Below, one piece after another: positions 1-9,561 of a DNA stretch of 64,000 nucleotides. Under the pieces are notes generated by a model that was not told where the DNA came from, did no database searches, and worked only from the letters and a program-made list of their open reading frames with translations. Position numbers and translations under genes: made by a program. Positions within the stretch are counted from its first letter, which is position 1. Each line of letters opens with the position of its first letter. The DNA is from Helicobacter pullorum NCTC 12824 (lineage in GTDB: Bacteria; Campylobacterota; Campylobacteria; Campylobacterales; Helicobacteraceae), in the NCBI RefSeq assembly GCF_017979475.1, contig NZ_JAERIT010000006.1:1-64000 (forward strand), in the 5' to 3' direction.

Positions 1-142
1 CTTCAAATTCTTCTAAACTCATATCTCTGTTAAATTCTGGACGTTTATTGAAATAATCCTCTTTGTAGTCGTCGCCATGATATGGACACATACCACAGGT
101 ATAATTACATTTAGAAGTGATTCTAATAGTAATAACATTCAT
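1..142 (-). CDS. Radical SAM domain protein, 5' part only (runs off window)
   Basis: The first 47 codons of a leftward gene are visible. Residues 11-18 read CNYTCGMC, the CxxxCxxC motif whose three cysteines bind the 4Fe-4S cluster of radical SAM enzymes. The ATG at 142-140 shares one base with the stop of the upstream gene (TAATG), and a good ribosome site (AGGAG) lies a few bases upstream, so the gene is translationally coupled to the glycerophosphotransferase-like gene. Substrate cannot be told from this fragment. Its place in an operon behind a sigma28-type promoter next to flaB and maf suggests a role in making or attaching a flagellin modification; that is inference. Confidence 0.75.
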   Translation of the reverse strand, partial: MNVITIRITSKCNYTCGMCPYHGDDYKEDYFNKRPEFNRDMSLEEFE

Positions 143-1464
143 TATATATCTCCTCTAAGTTTTTTAACAATCCAATCTACAATTTTTTCCTCTGAACAGC
201 CAAAATTAAAACATTCATTCTTTCTATAACTTTCAATTGCCTTAGTGTATTCTTCTGATATATTAGGCATTCTCTCAACCATTTGGCAAAGCTCATCTTC
301 GGTAGAGCAGAAAAAATGAATCCTCTCATCAAAATATCCATTATTTCCTGCTTTTTTAAAATAATCTTGAGAATCTCTGGCAAAAATAATCACGGGCTTT
401 CCTGTAATAATAGGATATGTATAGCCAACGGATGAACAATCAGTAACTAGGCAAATAGACTTAGCAAACATTTCCCAACGATTCTCAAAATCATTTCCCG
501 AAAAAATAAATTGATTATCAAATACATCGGCTAACTCTTGCATTACTATCTCGTAATGTGTTGGGTGCGGAGATATAACCACCTTCTTATTATTTTCTTT
601 TAATGCTCTAGCTAAGCTTCTATATTTATCTGCATTGTGTTCTTTATTCATAAAAGTAAAAGATAGTATCACGAATTCACCACAACCACAATCAAAGCAA
701 GCTTCAAGATATCTTTCATACTTTTTGTAATCGCTATCTAATTTTAAATAACCCAAAGGCAATGCCTCTGTTTTTGCCCCATACTTTTTATAATACTTTT
801 CATTAAACGCTTTTATGTTTTTACTTCCAGAAACTTCGTAATCCAAAACCGATAACATTCTAGCAACGTCCTCATCCTCCTTATAAAAATAAGCATGACT
901 TCGCCCCTGAAACCCATGCGTCAAATTAATACTTGTCACATTGCTATGAGTTGCCTCACCATTTGCCAATAGCATCAAATCTACACTATTAATTTTTTCT
1001 AAAATACTATGTGGAGCTAGCATACAAAGCCCTTTGGACGAATATTTTTCATAAAGATTTTTATCAAAAACAAAATAAACTACTCCATACCCCATTTGCA
1101 GTAGATTTTCATCGATATTTGCAAAATTGCTTTCAATATAATGACTACTAATTACAATTCCTACATATTTTCTATCGGGCTCTTTTTGCTCATTGATTAA
1201 TTGGTTAATAACTTCTCCGCACCAACTAATCCCATCTAAGTAACGCAAATTTCTCTCTTGTAGCTTTTTGGCGATATTCTCATAATTTTTTGTCGATGCC
1301 ACTAAAACTACATCATCCTGACAAATATCTTTTACAATTAAATCCAATGTAATTGATTCATCCCCATCATCAATAAAACAATATTGATTATCGCAAAAAT
1401 AAATATCTAAAAAGTCTGCAATACTTAACCCATTTATCGCTTTAGGATAAATAAAATACTTCAT
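142..1464 (-). CDS. CDP-glycerol glycerophosphotransferase-like (TagF-like) protein
   Basis: 440 residues, soluble, no signal peptide. The C-terminal half resembles the CDP-glycerol:poly(glycerophosphate) glycerophosphotransferase fold: a SPHPTHYE segment near residue 300, then [12 protein letters not shown] near residue 345 and GKPVIIF just after, matching the conserved HP and D-S/S regions of that family. The N-terminal 200 residues are not recognised. It overlaps the upstream glycosyltransferase by ATGA and abuts the radical SAM gene, so the three form one operon. Family members transfer a polyol phosphate from a CDP-activated donor. Here the acceptor is probably a flagellin glycan or another surface glycan, inferred from the neighbours. 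The exact donor is unknown. Confidence 0.6.
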   Translation of the reverse strand: MKYFIYPKAINGLSIADFLDIYFCDNQYCFIDDGDESITLDLIVKDICQDDVVLVASTKNYENIAKKLQERNLRYLDGISWCGEVINQLINEQKEPDRKYVGIVISSHYIESNFANIDENLLQMGYGVVYFVFDKNLYEKYSSKGLCMLAPHSILEKINSVDLMLLANGEATHSNVTSINLTHGFQGRSHAYFYKEDEDVARMLSVLDYEVSGSKNIKAFNEKYYKKYGAKTEALPLGYLKLDSDYKKYERYLEACFDCGCGEFVILSFTFMNKEHNADKYRSLARALKENNKKVVISPHPTHYEIVMQELADVFDNQFIFSGNDFENRWEMFAKSICLVTDCSSVGYTYPIITGKPVIIFARDSQDYFKKAGNNGYFDERIHFFCSTEDELCQMVERMPNISEEYTKAIESYRKNECFNFGCSEEKIVDWIVKKLRGDI

Positions 1465-3521
1465 ACAAAAATCTCCTTTAATCCGCCAAATGTTTGATAG
1501 AATAATAAAAATTTATATTCTTGATAAGCTCTGCCTTGCCTTCTCAAAACCTCTGTAATTTCTGAATTTTTAGCTACCTCAATAAAATATTCGATTGATT
1601 GCTTATAACCTTCAATGCTATCTGGTTGCATTTTGTCATATAGTCCCTCATAAGAAACTTTATATACTTCTTTTTTGTCAATTTTTAATTGCTTGCAAAT
1701 AATATCCCATATATCAGAATCTGATCCATATATTTTTTCATTAACACGTTCTCTTCTTTTTATCATTGATGGTATCTTAACAACATGCGGTCCCCTCATT
1801 TTAGCTTCAAACTCCGCGACACTCTCCCCCTGCTCCATTGGGAAAGTATTACAAAAAATATCAATAATATGCCCATAGATATGCGGATCGACAAATCCAG
1901 GCATAAAAAATCGCTCCGAGATTCCAAGCTTCTCTACTTTCTCTCGAATCACGGGTATATTTCCGCTTCCAGCTGCAATAAAAATTGTATTGCTATGCTT
2001 TTTCATTACTTCAGCAATGCACTCCAAATATTCATCGCTATCAACCTTTACAAGCCTACCAATCACTCCTAAAACCACTGTATCTTTCGTTATAGGATAT
2101 TTTGCTTTCTCCACTTCTATAAGCTTTGGATCTCTTGGCGGATTGTAGAATTTCTCAATATCCATAGGGACTGAAAAACTCTTAAAAACATAAGGTGTCG
2201 TTGGAGGCACAGCATGACTAATCCTCTCATCAATCCCTACAATATCATACCTTCCATTCCCATGACTCCAATAAATCTGTCTAGGCGCACTTCTTGTAGC
2301 AAACAAAAAATCTGCACAATCAATTGTCCCTGTGATAATGATAATATCCACTCCCTCATTAAGCAGTGATTGTCGAATCAATAATGCCTTTTGCAAATGC
2401 GAATAATAATAGCTATGCTGCCTAACAAGCTGGTATGCAGGACATATGACAGGAACTCCTACTTGCACGAAACTCTGCATTGTCCCAATTCCATCTTCAC
2501 TTTTTTGAATATAATTCATACTATATACAACCACTTCATACTTGCTAGCAAACTCTTCATTTTGCATTAAAGCCTTACACAATGAGTATTCAACCTTATA
2601 GGGCGAATTTTCCACAATCCTATCTTTAATGATTGCAATTTTAATTTTCTCACCCTTTCTACCCCCCACCTTTTCTTTGCATTTAGGAAGATTCTTGCCA
2701 TATTCTACATAATAAGGCTCTACAAGCTTTACTACTTTATCATTGTATTCTTGCCAATCCTCTTGAGTTTGTGCGGAATTTCCAAACTTATGATAAATAT
2801 AAAATTCCACATACATCGCCATATCAAGATTCCCAGCTTCCAATAGCTTCTTTAAGCAATCCAGCCAAGTAGGGAAATTCTCTCTCCATTTTAAATGGTT
2901 AAAATAATGTTTCACATTCCAAAAACAATGCATATTCCACAAAAAAATCGTTTTCTTAGTAAAATCATCTAATTTTGAAAATCTCTCCCATTCTAAAGCC
3001 TCCCTTTGAATCTCCAAAATCCACTCAATAGGAATCTCATAATAATACAAAAACTCCCTTACAAAAGGATCTAGCTCCACCATATAGTTTTCTCTCAAAC
3101 TCAAATAAATGATTTTTGAAAAAAAGAATTTTACTGCTCTTTCCCTCTCTCCAGCAAGCAATAAAGCACTACTAGCAAACTCTATAAACAAAAGCTTTTC
3201 ATAATAAGAAATATTGCTATCTTCCACATAAGGCGCGCAAAAATCAAAATATTTTAAAAACCTCTCATCTTTGCTAATCTTATTTGGGATTAATAATCCA
3301 TAAGCCCACAATATATTTTTTTCTAAAACATCGCCCTTTGAAACTATAATCTCCAAAATCCTATCTCTAAGCAAACCTACAATTTCTTGGCGCAAAGAAT
3401 CTTCTAATTTTTCTTGCCATTCTTGCCCAAATGCACGGATAAACTGCACACATTCATTAATATTTTCTTTTGTTTGTGCTTCTTTCAATCTTGTTAGAAT
3501 CTCTTGAGTTTGTATCTCCAT
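1461..3521 (-). CDS. Large GT-B type glycosyltransferase, putative flagellin modification
   Basis: 686 residues, no signal peptide. The N-terminal half is helical and could be a repeat or partner-binding region. The C-terminal half looks like a GT-B transferase: [10 protein letters not shown] near residue 290 opens the first Rossmann half, [12 protein letters not shown] precedes the cleft, and [18 protein letters not shown] near residue 480 with [15 protein letters not shown] and [15 protein letters not shown] forms the nucleotide-sugar half. The layout recalls OGT-like or GT4 enzymes that glycosylate proteins. It is the first gene of a three-gene operon behind a sigma28-type promoter and is divergent from flaB, which points to flagellin as acceptor. 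Donor sugar is not predictable. Confidence 0.65.
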   Translation of the reverse strand: MEIQTQEILTRLKEAQTKENINECVQFIRAFGQEWQEKLEDSLRQEIVGLLRDRILEIIVSKGDVLEKNILWAYGLLIPNKISKDERFLKYFDFCAPYVEDSNISYYEKLLFIEFASSALLLAGERERAVKFFFSKIIYLSLRENYMVELDPFVREFLYYYEIPIEWILEIQREALEWERFSKLDDFTKKTIFLWNMHCFWNVKHYFNHLKWRENFPTWLDCLKKLLEAGNLDMAMYVEFYIYHKFGNSAQTQEDWQEYNDKVVKLVEPYYVEYGKNLPKCKEKVGGRKGEKIKIAIIKDRIVENSPYKVEYSLCKALMQNEEFASKYEVVVYSMNYIQKSEDGIGTMQSFVQVGVPVICPAYQLVRQHSYYYSHLQKALLIRQSLLNEGVDIIIITGTIDCADFLFATRSAPRQIYWSHGNGRYDIVGIDERISHAVPPTTPYVFKSFSVPMDIEKFYNPPRDPKLIEVEKAKYPITKDTVVLGVIGRLVKVDSDEYLECIAEVMKKHSNTIFIAAGSGNIPVIREKVEKLGISERFFMPGFVDPHIYGHIIDIFCNTFPMEQGESVAEFEAKMRGPHVVKIPSMIKRRERVNEKIYGSDSDIWDIICKQLKIDKKEVYKVSYEGLYDKMQPDSIEGYKQSIEYFIEVAKNSEITEVLRRQGRAYQEYKFLLFYQTFGGLKEIFV

Positions 3522-3562
3522 AAAATCTTTTACACCTAAAACTAAAATTTTTCATTTAAAGA

Positions 3563-3589
3563 ATATCGGCAGATTCTAGCAAAACTTTA
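3563..3589 (-). promoter_or_regulatory. Sigma28 (FliA) promoter of the glycosyltransferase operon
   Basis: On the minus strand the sequence is TAAAGTTT (3589-3582), 11 bases, then GCCGATAT (3570-3563). This matches the FliA consensus TAAAGTTT-N11-GCCGATAA at 15 of 16 positions with the exact spacing. The predicted start lies about 35 bases before the ATG at 3521. It would place a sugar-transfer operon under late flagellar control. Confidence 0.85.
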
Positions 3590-3646
3590 CTTACAAAAAT
3601 ATTTTTATCCAAAATACCTCAATAAATGCTTCTTGTTTTCAAAAAG

Positions 3647-3662
3647 TGGAACACATATTGCT
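3647..3662 (+). promoter_or_regulatory. Sigma54 (RpoN) promoter of flaB
   Basis: TGGAAC (3647-3652), five bases, TTGC (3658-3661). GG and GC have the -24/-12 spacing that RpoN needs. flaB is RpoN/FlgR dependent in H. pylori and Campylobacter, which supports the call. It lies about 40 bases before the chosen flaB ATG. Confidence 0.85.
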
Positions 3663-3701
3663 TTACAAATTTCAAATTTAAATTTTTGCAAAGGATGCAC
3701 A

Positions 3702-5252
3702 ATGAGTTTTAGGATATACACAAATGTTAATGCGTTGAATGCTCATACTTCTGGGCTTGTCAATAATAGAAATATGGCTGAATCGCTAGAGAAATTAAGC
3801 TCTGGTTTGAGAATCAACAAAGCAGCCGATGATGCTTCTGGTATGGCAATTGCCGATAGTTTGCGTTCTCAGGCAGCCGCTTTAGGTCAAGCTACAAGAA
3901 ATGCTAATGATGCCATTGGTATGATTCAAACTGCCGATAAAGCAATGGATGAGCAAATCAAAATCTTAGATACCATCAAAACAAAAGCAACACAAGCAGC
4001 ACAAGATGGACAAACAACCACCACAAGAACTGCGCTCCAAAATGATATTTTAAGATTAATGGAAGAACTAGACAATATTGCAAACACCACTAGCTTCAAT
4101 GGACAACAAATGCTATCTGGTGCTTTTACCAACAAAGAATTCCAAATTGGTGCATACTCCAATGTTACAGTCCAAGCTTCAATCCAGCCAACCAATTCTA
4201 ACAAAATCGGGCATGTCCGCTATGAAACTGCCGCTGAAATGATAGTGAGTGCTGGTGCAGATAGCTTTGGTGAAGTTTCTTTGAGATTCTTAAACACTGA
4301 TGGAACTAACAATTATGCTATTGAAACCGTGAAAATCTCTACTTCTGCAGGAACAGGAATTGGTGCTTTGGCAGAAGCTATCAATAAAAATTCAGATACC
4401 CTAGGAGTAAGGGCTTCTTATAGCGTTATAGGTCAAGGCGGAACTGAAATTGCCTCAGGAACAATTAGGGGATTAGTAATCAATGGAATCCAAATCGGTG
4501 ATATTAATGATGTCCAAAAAAGCGATAGCGATGGTAGATTAATCGCAGCTATTAATGCACAAAAAGAAAGAACAGGCGTTCAAGCATCTTTGAGCATTTC
4601 TGGAGCATTGCAGCTTACAAGCACTGATGGTAGAGCAATCTCTGTCCAAGTTACAAGCGGTTCTACAGTACTTGGTGGTGGTTCTTTTGCTGGGGTTTCT
4701 GGGACAACACACGCAATTGTTGGTCGCCTAACTCTCACTCGCCTTAATGCAAGGGATATTTTAGTCTCTGGAACTGGCTTTTCAAATGTAGGCTTACACT
4801 CTGGTGCAGCTAATATCCAAGCTGGTTCTGGTTATGCACAATACACTGTCAATCTTAGAAGTGTCAAAGGTGAATTTGATGCCAATATCGCTTCTGCTAT
4901 CGGTGCAAATGCAAATGCTTCTATTGCAGCTGTTAATGCAAATGGTATCGGAGCTGGTGTTACAAGCTTAGAGGGTGCAATGGCAGTTATGGATATGGCA
5001 CAATCTGCACAAGAACATTTAGATAGAATCCGTGCGGACTTAGGTTCTGTGCAACAACAACTTGTTTCAACAATCAACAATATTACTGTTACACAAGTAA
5101 ATGTCAAATCCGCAGAATCTCAAATTCGCGATACAGACTTTGCTGAAGAATCCGCAAACTTCTCCAAAACAAATATCCTAGCTCAATCAGGAAGTTTTGC
5201 GATGGCACAAGCCAACCAAGTTCAACAAAATATCCTCCAACTTCTCCAATAA
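3702..5252 (+). CDS. flaB: Flagellin FlaB (minor flagellin)
   Basis: 516 residues from the ATG at 3702, which has AAGGA at 3691-3695. An upstream in-frame ATG at 3633 would place the sigma54 promoter inside the gene and is rejected. The N-terminal D0/D1 domain ([20 protein letters not shown], residues about 28-47) and the C-terminal helix ending in [11 protein letters not shown] are typical flagellin assembly regions. The central part matches what I recall of H. pylori FlaB ([41 protein letters not shown]). FlaB forms the hook-proximal filament after export by the flagellar type III system. It is followed by its own terminator and by maf, the likely glycosylation partner. Confidence 0.95.
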   Translation: MSFRIYTNVNALNAHTSGLVNNRNMAESLEKLSSGLRINKAADDASGMAIADSLRSQAAALGQATRNANDAIGMIQTADKAMDEQIKILDTIKTKATQAAQDGQTTTTRTALQNDILRLMEELDNIANTTSFNGQQMLSGAFTNKEFQIGAYSNVTVQASIQPTNSNKIGHVRYETAAEMIVSAGADSFGEVSLRFLNTDGTNNYAIETVKISTSAGTGIGALAEAINKNSDTLGVRASYSVIGQGGTEIASGTIRGLVINGIQIGDINDVQKSDSDGRLIAAINAQKERTGVQASLSISGALQLTSTDGRAISVQVTSGSTVLGGGSFAGVSGTTHAIVGRLTLTRLNARDILVSGTGFSNVGLHSGAANIQAGSGYAQYTVNLRSVKGEFDANIASAIGANANASIAAVNANGIGAGVTSLEGAMAVMDMAQSAQEHLDRIRADLGSVQQQLVSTINNITVTQVNVKSAESQIRDTDFAEESANFSKTNILAQSGSFAMAQANQVQQNILQLLQ

Positions 5253-5256
5253 TCTT

Positions 5257-5274
5257 AAGCCCTTTTGGGCTTTT
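5257..5274 (+). terminator. Intrinsic terminator after flaB
   Basis: AAGCCC-TTTT-GGGCTTTT: a five-pair GC-rich stem directly after the flaB stop, followed by T residues. The maf gene starts 34 bases further on, so it receives only read-through or uses its own promoter. Confidence 0.75.
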
Positions 5275-5307
5275 AACCTTATTTATACTCTTTATAGAAG
5301 GAAACCT

Positions 5308-7236
5308 ATGTCAGATTATACCAATCCAAGATTTGAAAAAAATCTAAAAGCACTTTATCAAAAAAATCCACTTCTTGCTGCACAACTCAAGATATTAGAG
5401 CCCAATCAAAAATACGAAGTTTATGTCGGCAAAGATCCACTAAATATTAATATCTACGACAAAGAAAGAAAAGTCGCTCTTTTTCATCAAGAACCTTTAG
5501 TGGAAGTTACCCAAAAAATCAAAGAATTTGAAGCTTATAATCTTTATCCATTTTTTTATTTTTTTGGTATGGGCAATGGAATCTTTCATAAATTTTTACT
5601 CAACAATTCCTCACTCAAAAAACTTTTTATTTTTGAACCAGAATTAGAGCTAATTTATATTGCGCTTAATTTTGTGGATTTTGAACAAGAAATTTTAGAT
5701 GAAAAATTGCTTATCTTTTGGACTAAAACAGCAAGTTTTGGAGAGCTAGATCAATACCTTGTGCAAGAGGGACAATGGATTTACTCTCGGATCTATACCC
5801 TTCATATTTACAACAATTATTATGGCACATACACAGAAGAATGCCTTGAATTAAATGCAATCATCACAAGAAGTTTAGAACACCATGTGATTGCAGTGGG
5901 AAATGATTCTACAGATGCACTTATTGGATTAGAACATCACATATACAATCTCCCAGAAATGATTACTACTCCAAGCTTCAAAGAGCTCATCTCTCATGCA
6001 AAAAACTGCGATACAGCAGTGATTGTATCCACAGGACCTTCTTTGTACAAGCAACTTCCGCTCTTAAAACAATATGCACCCTATCTTACAATTATTTCAG
6101 TTGATGCTTCTTTCCCTATTCTTACCAAACATGGAATAAAACCCGATATTGTAGTAACCTTAGAACGTGTAGAGCCAACTGCAGATTTTTTCATCAAAAC
6201 TCCCAAAAAAGCACAAAAAGGAATTATTTTTGCCCTCACAAGCATTGTGCATAAAGCCACTACAAAAGCAATCACTCAAGGCACTAAATCCTTTAGTATG
6301 CGTCCATTTGGCTATACAAGATTCTTTGATTTGCAAGATTATGGCTATGCTGGAATTGGAATGAGTGCGGCTAATATGGCTTATGAAATTGTCGTGCATT
6401 CAAGATTTGAAAGATGTATTTTTATAGGGCAAGATTTAGCTTTTTCAAAAGATGGCAAAACCCACTCTAAAGATGCGATTTTTGGAGAAAATGAAACCCA
6501 ATACAAACGCAAAGAAAATGAATCTGAAAAGATTCTAGTCCCAGCTTATGGTGGAAATGAAATGGTGGAAACCACTTCTGTGTGGAAAATGTTTTTGAAT
6601 TTTTTTGAAAAAGATATTGCAGAAACCCCTTATAACTTAGAAGTTATCAATTCTACAGAAGGTGGAGCAAGGATAGCAGGGACCAAAGAAATCCCTTTTG
6701 AAGAGATTCTAAAAACTCTCCCAAAAGTCCCAAAAAAAGAAATCAAACTAGCTCCACCAACAAAAGAGCAAATCAAAGCCAACCAAAAACATATCCAAAC
6801 CAAAATTAAAGAATTTTTGGATTATGGCTACAAAAGAAAAAAGGAAGTAGAAAAAATTTTCTTAAAAGTTGTCAAAATGACAGAAGAGCTAGAACGCCTC
6901 AATAAAGAAAATAAACTCGAAAAAATTAATTTCAAAAAAATGGATAAACTCATCGAAGAAATTGATGATGTTAAGCTTTTGTTCCAAGAAGATACTTTTA
7001 TCAAAGTTTTCTCTGATGCGGTGCAATCTTATATCGTGCATCAAGAATTAGAGTTTGCAAAAATCGCTGTAAGACCGATTAAAACCCTTATTGAGAAACA
7101 AGTAAAACAAATTGATTGGCTTTATGCACACAAATTTTGGCTTTTCTCGCTTGCAGGAGGAATGGATGCAACCTTAGAAATCACAAAACGCTCTGCAAAG
7201 CAATGGATGAAATTGCCAGCAAAATACAACAAATAA
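5308..7236 (+). CDS. maf: Motility accessory factor, Maf/DUF115 flagellin glycosyltransferase
   Basis: 642 residues from ATG 5308 with AGAAGGAAA just upstream. An in-frame ATG at 5197 lies inside flaB and is not used. Near residue 240 there is AVIVSTGPSLYKQL and then SVDASFPILTKHGIKPDIVVTLE, the signature of the MptE-like/DUF115 domain of Maf proteins, which transfer pseudaminic or legionaminic acid to flagellin in Campylobacter and Helicobacter. The C-terminal 170 residues are lysine-rich and helical. Adjacency to flaB is the family's usual context. The acceptor is inferred to be FlaA/FlaB; the nonulosonic acid genes are not in this window. Confidence 0.88.
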   Translation: MSDYTNPRFEKNLKALYQKNPLLAAQLKILEPNQKYEVYVGKDPLNINIYDKERKVALFHQEPLVEVTQKIKEFEAYNLYPFFYFFGMGNGIFHKFLLNNSSLKKLFIFEPELELIYIALNFVDFEQEILDEKLLIFWTKTASFGELDQYLVQEGQWIYSRIYTLHIYNNYYGTYTEECLELNAIITRSLEHHVIAVGNDSTDALIGLEHHIYNLPEMITTPSFKELISHAKNCDTAVIVSTGPSLYKQLPLLKQYAPYLTIISVDASFPILTKHGIKPDIVVTLERVEPTADFFIKTPKKAQKGIIFALTSIVHKATTKAITQGTKSFSMRPFGYTRFFDLQDYGYAGIGMSAANMAYEIVVHSRFERCIFIGQDLAFSKDGKTHSKDAIFGENETQYKRKENESEKILVPAYGGNEMVETTSVWKMFLNFFEKDIAETPYNLEVINSTEGGARIAGTKEIPFEEILKTLPKVPKKEIKLAPPTKEQIKANQKHIQTKIKEFLDYGYKRKKEVEKIFLKVVKMTEELERLNKENKLEKINFKKMDKLIEEIDDVKLLFQEDTFIKVFSDAVQSYIVHQELEFAKIAVRPIKTLIEKQVKQIDWLYAHKFWLFSLAGGMDATLEITKRSAKQWMKLPAKYNK

Positions 7237-7238
7237 TT

Positions 7239-7258
7239 TCCCCCACAAATTAGGGGGA
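7239..7258. terminator. Bidirectional terminator between maf and the small secreted protein
   Basis: TCCCCC and GGGGGA arms separated by ACAAATTA, lying between the convergent stops at 7236 and 7263. The stem is short but entirely GC apart from the end pair. Confidence 0.6.
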
Positions 7259-7262
7259 TTCA

Positions 7263-7499
7263 CTACTTTTTCATCTCATTAAGCTTTTTATCGGCTGTTT
7301 CTTTAGTGGCATCAATAGCTTGTTCCTTCGCATCTTTAGCAATTTCTTCACTACTTTTTCCAGATAAAAATCCACTAATTGCGCCAAACCCTATATCAAT
7401 AGCCTTGTTTTTAATGTCATTTGCCAACTCATCATCAGCCGCTAAGCAAAAATTAGTAGAAACCGCCATTAATAATGCAATAAATATCTTTTTCATCAT
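7263..7499 (-). CDS. Small secreted or periplasmic protein, unknown function
   Basis: 78 residues with a clear signal peptide (lysines, then FIALLMAVSTNFCLA, predicted cleavage near residue 20). The mature part is acidic/lysine-rich and alanine-rich with a short glycine stretch (GFGAISGFLSG) and is probably helical. No family is recognised. The ATG at 7499 or the next codon (MM) could start it. It is transcribed away from an XRE regulator, and one copy of a perfect palindrome lies 21 bases before its start codon, so the regulator probably controls it. Confidence 0.6.
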   Translation of the reverse strand: MMKKIFIALLMAVSTNFCLAADDELANDIKNKAIDIGFGAISGFLSGKSSEEIAKDAKEQAIDATKETADKKLNEMKK

Positions 7500-7519
7500 T
7501 GAACCTTTTCAATAAATTT

Positions 7520-7531
7520 ATCCTATAGGAT
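7520..7531. promoter_or_regulatory. Palindromic operator, copy 1
   Basis: ATCCTATAGGAT, a perfect 12-base palindrome set in AT-rich flanks (TTTATCC...GGATATA). It lies just before the leftward secreted-protein gene. An identical copy lies 55 bases away, upstream of the divergent XRE gene. Confidence 0.7.
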
Positions 7532-7574
7532 ATAGAAACTAGCATTATAACATTGTAAATTTAAATAAAATTTA

Positions 7575-7586
7575 ATCCTATAGGAT
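7575..7586. promoter_or_regulatory. Palindromic operator, copy 2
   Basis: The same ATCCTATAGGAT palindrome, ending nine bases before the ATG of the XRE regulator. Binding here would block its ribosome site and start region, the usual layout for autorepression. Centre-to-centre distance to copy 1 is 55 bases. Confidence 0.7.
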
Positions 7587-7595
7587 AAATTAAAG

Positions 7596-7853
7596 ATGGA
7601 CAATCAACTAGGCAATGCCACAGAAGAAGAAATCTTGAACTTTTATCAAAATATCTCCAAAACCATTAGAAATATAAGGGAAGAAAAAGGAATCTCGCAA
7701 TTGGATTTGGCATTAGAAATTGGAATTAAATCCGTAGCATTTTATTCAAATTGCGAATGTTGTAGATATGGAAAACATTTCAATTTAGAGCATTTATATA
7801 AAATCTCTAAAGCCCTAGAAATAGATATTTGCAGTTTTTTTAAGTCCTCATAA
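7596..7853 (+). CDS. Small XRE-family transcriptional regulator
   Basis: 85 residues. A Cro/CI-type helix-turn-helix covers residues about 22-78 (IRNIREEKGISQLDLALEIGIKSVAFYSN and LYKISKALEIDICSFF). It carries no second domain. Two cysteines (NCECC) sit in the recognition region, which is unusual and could respond to metal or redox; this is speculation. It lies downstream of one of two identical palindromes and probably represses itself and the divergent small secreted protein. Confidence 0.75.
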   Translation: MDNQLGNATEEEILNFYQNISKTIRNIREEKGISQLDLALEIGIKSVAFYSNCECCRYGKHFNLEHLYKISKALEIDICSFFKSS

Positions 7854-7866
7854 ATTATCTTTATTT

Positions 7867-9555
7867 TCAAATTTTAAAATGCACAATAAACTCACTACCA
7901 ACGCCAACTTCACTTTTTACTTCAATTTGTGCATTATTATATTTCAAAGCTGATTTGACAATAGACAATCCAAGCCCACTGCCCCCAAGCTTTTTACTCC
8001 TGCCCTTATCTACGCAAAAAAACCGCTCAAAGATTCGGGATAAATACTCTTTTGGAATCCCAACTCCACTATCTTTGACTCTAAAAACCACCTCATTAGG
8101 CAATTTCTCTAAGACAATCTCAACAAATCCACCTTTTTTGTTATATTTAATCGCATTATCACAAAGGTTAAAAATAAGATTCTCCAAAAGCTCATTAACA
8201 CCTACAATAGAACAATCCTCTAATTTTGGAATGATTGTTATATCATTCTTTTGTGCCACTAGCTGCAATCTTTTGATAACATTTAAAACCATATTTTTAA
8301 GATTAATTCTATTTCTTTTTAATACTTCCTCATCGCATTCATCCAAAAAAGATATTTTCAAAATTTCATCAATCATTTCCAAAAGCCTTTTAGATTCTAA
8401 GGCTATTTTATCAATAAATTCAGGCAAATCCTCTTTTGCCACCAGACCATTTTTTATCATTTCGCTACTAGCCAAAATAGAAGTCAAAGGGGTTTTTAGC
8501 TCATGCGTTACATTTGCACTAAATTCTTTACGCAGATTCTGTGCAAGCTTCTTTTCTGTAATATTACGCAAAACAATTACCATTCCTTTAAACTTCTCAT
8601 TTTTTGAAAAAATAGGCGAAAAAACCACCTCACACTCATACCCCAAAAGCTGCATTTGCAAAATTTTATTATCCCGTTTTTTATTTTTTTTAAATTCCTT
8701 CAAATACTCTAAAGCAATTTTTAAAAATCTAGAATCTTCTAATTGATAAATACTGCTAATTCCCTCAAGATTAGTAAAATACGCTTGTGCGCTTTTATTA
8801 GTATTTAAAATACTTCCATGCCGATTTAACAAAATCAGCCCATCACTCATATTTTCAGTCAATAAAAGCATTTCTTGTCGCTTTTGTTTCAAATGCTTAA
8901 ACTGGTTTTTAATTGTTTTGTTTTGATCTTTAATTTTTTTTACAAAACTATGCAACTCGCCATACAATGAATCTTCGCTCAAATGCTCCAAATCAATCTC
9001 TAAAATCGGCTTTAAAATCATTTTGGTAAGAATCTTTGCTAGCAAATACAAAACAACAAGCAATACAAGAATTTCAAACACAAAATAAGGTATAAACTCC
9101 CCAAACAATCCCACAATATATTCTTGCGTATTTGAAAGCCTCAAAACAACATTTTGCTCTTTTAAAAATAACGCATAATAAAATGTCTTTTCTTTCAAAG
9201 TATTAGAATAGCGGACTATCTTTGAATCCCCATTTGCAATAGCATTTTTTATCTCTTCTCTTTTGGAATGATTCTCCATTTTGCCAATATCTGCTTGATT
9301 ATCATACAATACCTTTCCATTAGCACTAATCACGCTCAAGCGATAATGATTTTTTGTCAAAAATTCAAAAAAATCATCGGTATCTTTTTGCAATATTTTA
9401 TGAATATAGGGCTGGATTGCTTTTGCTTGTTTTTCTAATTGTATAAACATTTCTTTTTGCAAAAATCCCTCTAGGGCAAACACAAAAAATATATTCACAA
9501 AAATCAGCAAACAAAGACAAGCACTAAAAATAGAATAAAAAATCTTTTTTTGCAT
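7867..9555 (-). CDS. phoR: Phosphate-sensing histidine kinase PhoR
   Basis: 562 residues. Transmembrane helix at residues about 5-30, a periplasmic sensor loop, second helix near 150-180, a PAS-like segment, then HisKA with the phospho-acceptor in NVTHELKTPLTSIL and a HATPase domain with N-box (FNLCDNAIKYNKKGG) and G-boxes (DSGVGIP, GGSGLGLSIV). It follows phoB by six bases at the end of the pst operon, so phosphate starvation is the expected signal. In C. jejuni the corresponding pair is called PhosRS. Confidence 0.88.
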   Translation of the reverse strand: MQKKIFYSIFSACLCLLIFVNIFFVFALEGFLQKEMFIQLEKQAKAIQPYIHKILQKDTDDFFEFLTKNHYRLSVISANGKVLYDNQADIGKMENHSKREEIKNAIANGDSKIVRYSNTLKEKTFYYALFLKEQNVVLRLSNTQEYIVGLFGEFIPYFVFEILVLLVVLYLLAKILTKMILKPILEIDLEHLSEDSLYGELHSFVKKIKDQNKTIKNQFKHLKQKRQEMLLLTENMSDGLILLNRHGSILNTNKSAQAYFTNLEGISSIYQLEDSRFLKIALEYLKEFKKNKKRDNKILQMQLLGYECEVVFSPIFSKNEKFKGMVIVLRNITEKKLAQNLRKEFSANVTHELKTPLTSILASSEMIKNGLVAKEDLPEFIDKIALESKRLLEMIDEILKISFLDECDEEVLKRNRINLKNMVLNVIKRLQLVAQKNDITIIPKLEDCSIVGVNELLENLIFNLCDNAIKYNKKGGFVEIVLEKLPNEVVFRVKDSGVGIPKEYLSRIFERFFCVDKGRSKKLGGSGLGLSIVKSALKYNNAQIEVKSEVGVGSEFIVHFKI

Positions 9556-9561
9556 TAAATT

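Noticed and set aside
5197-5307. N-terminal extension of Maf
   Set aside because: It lies within the flaB 3' end and across its terminator; ATG 5308 has a proper ribosome site.
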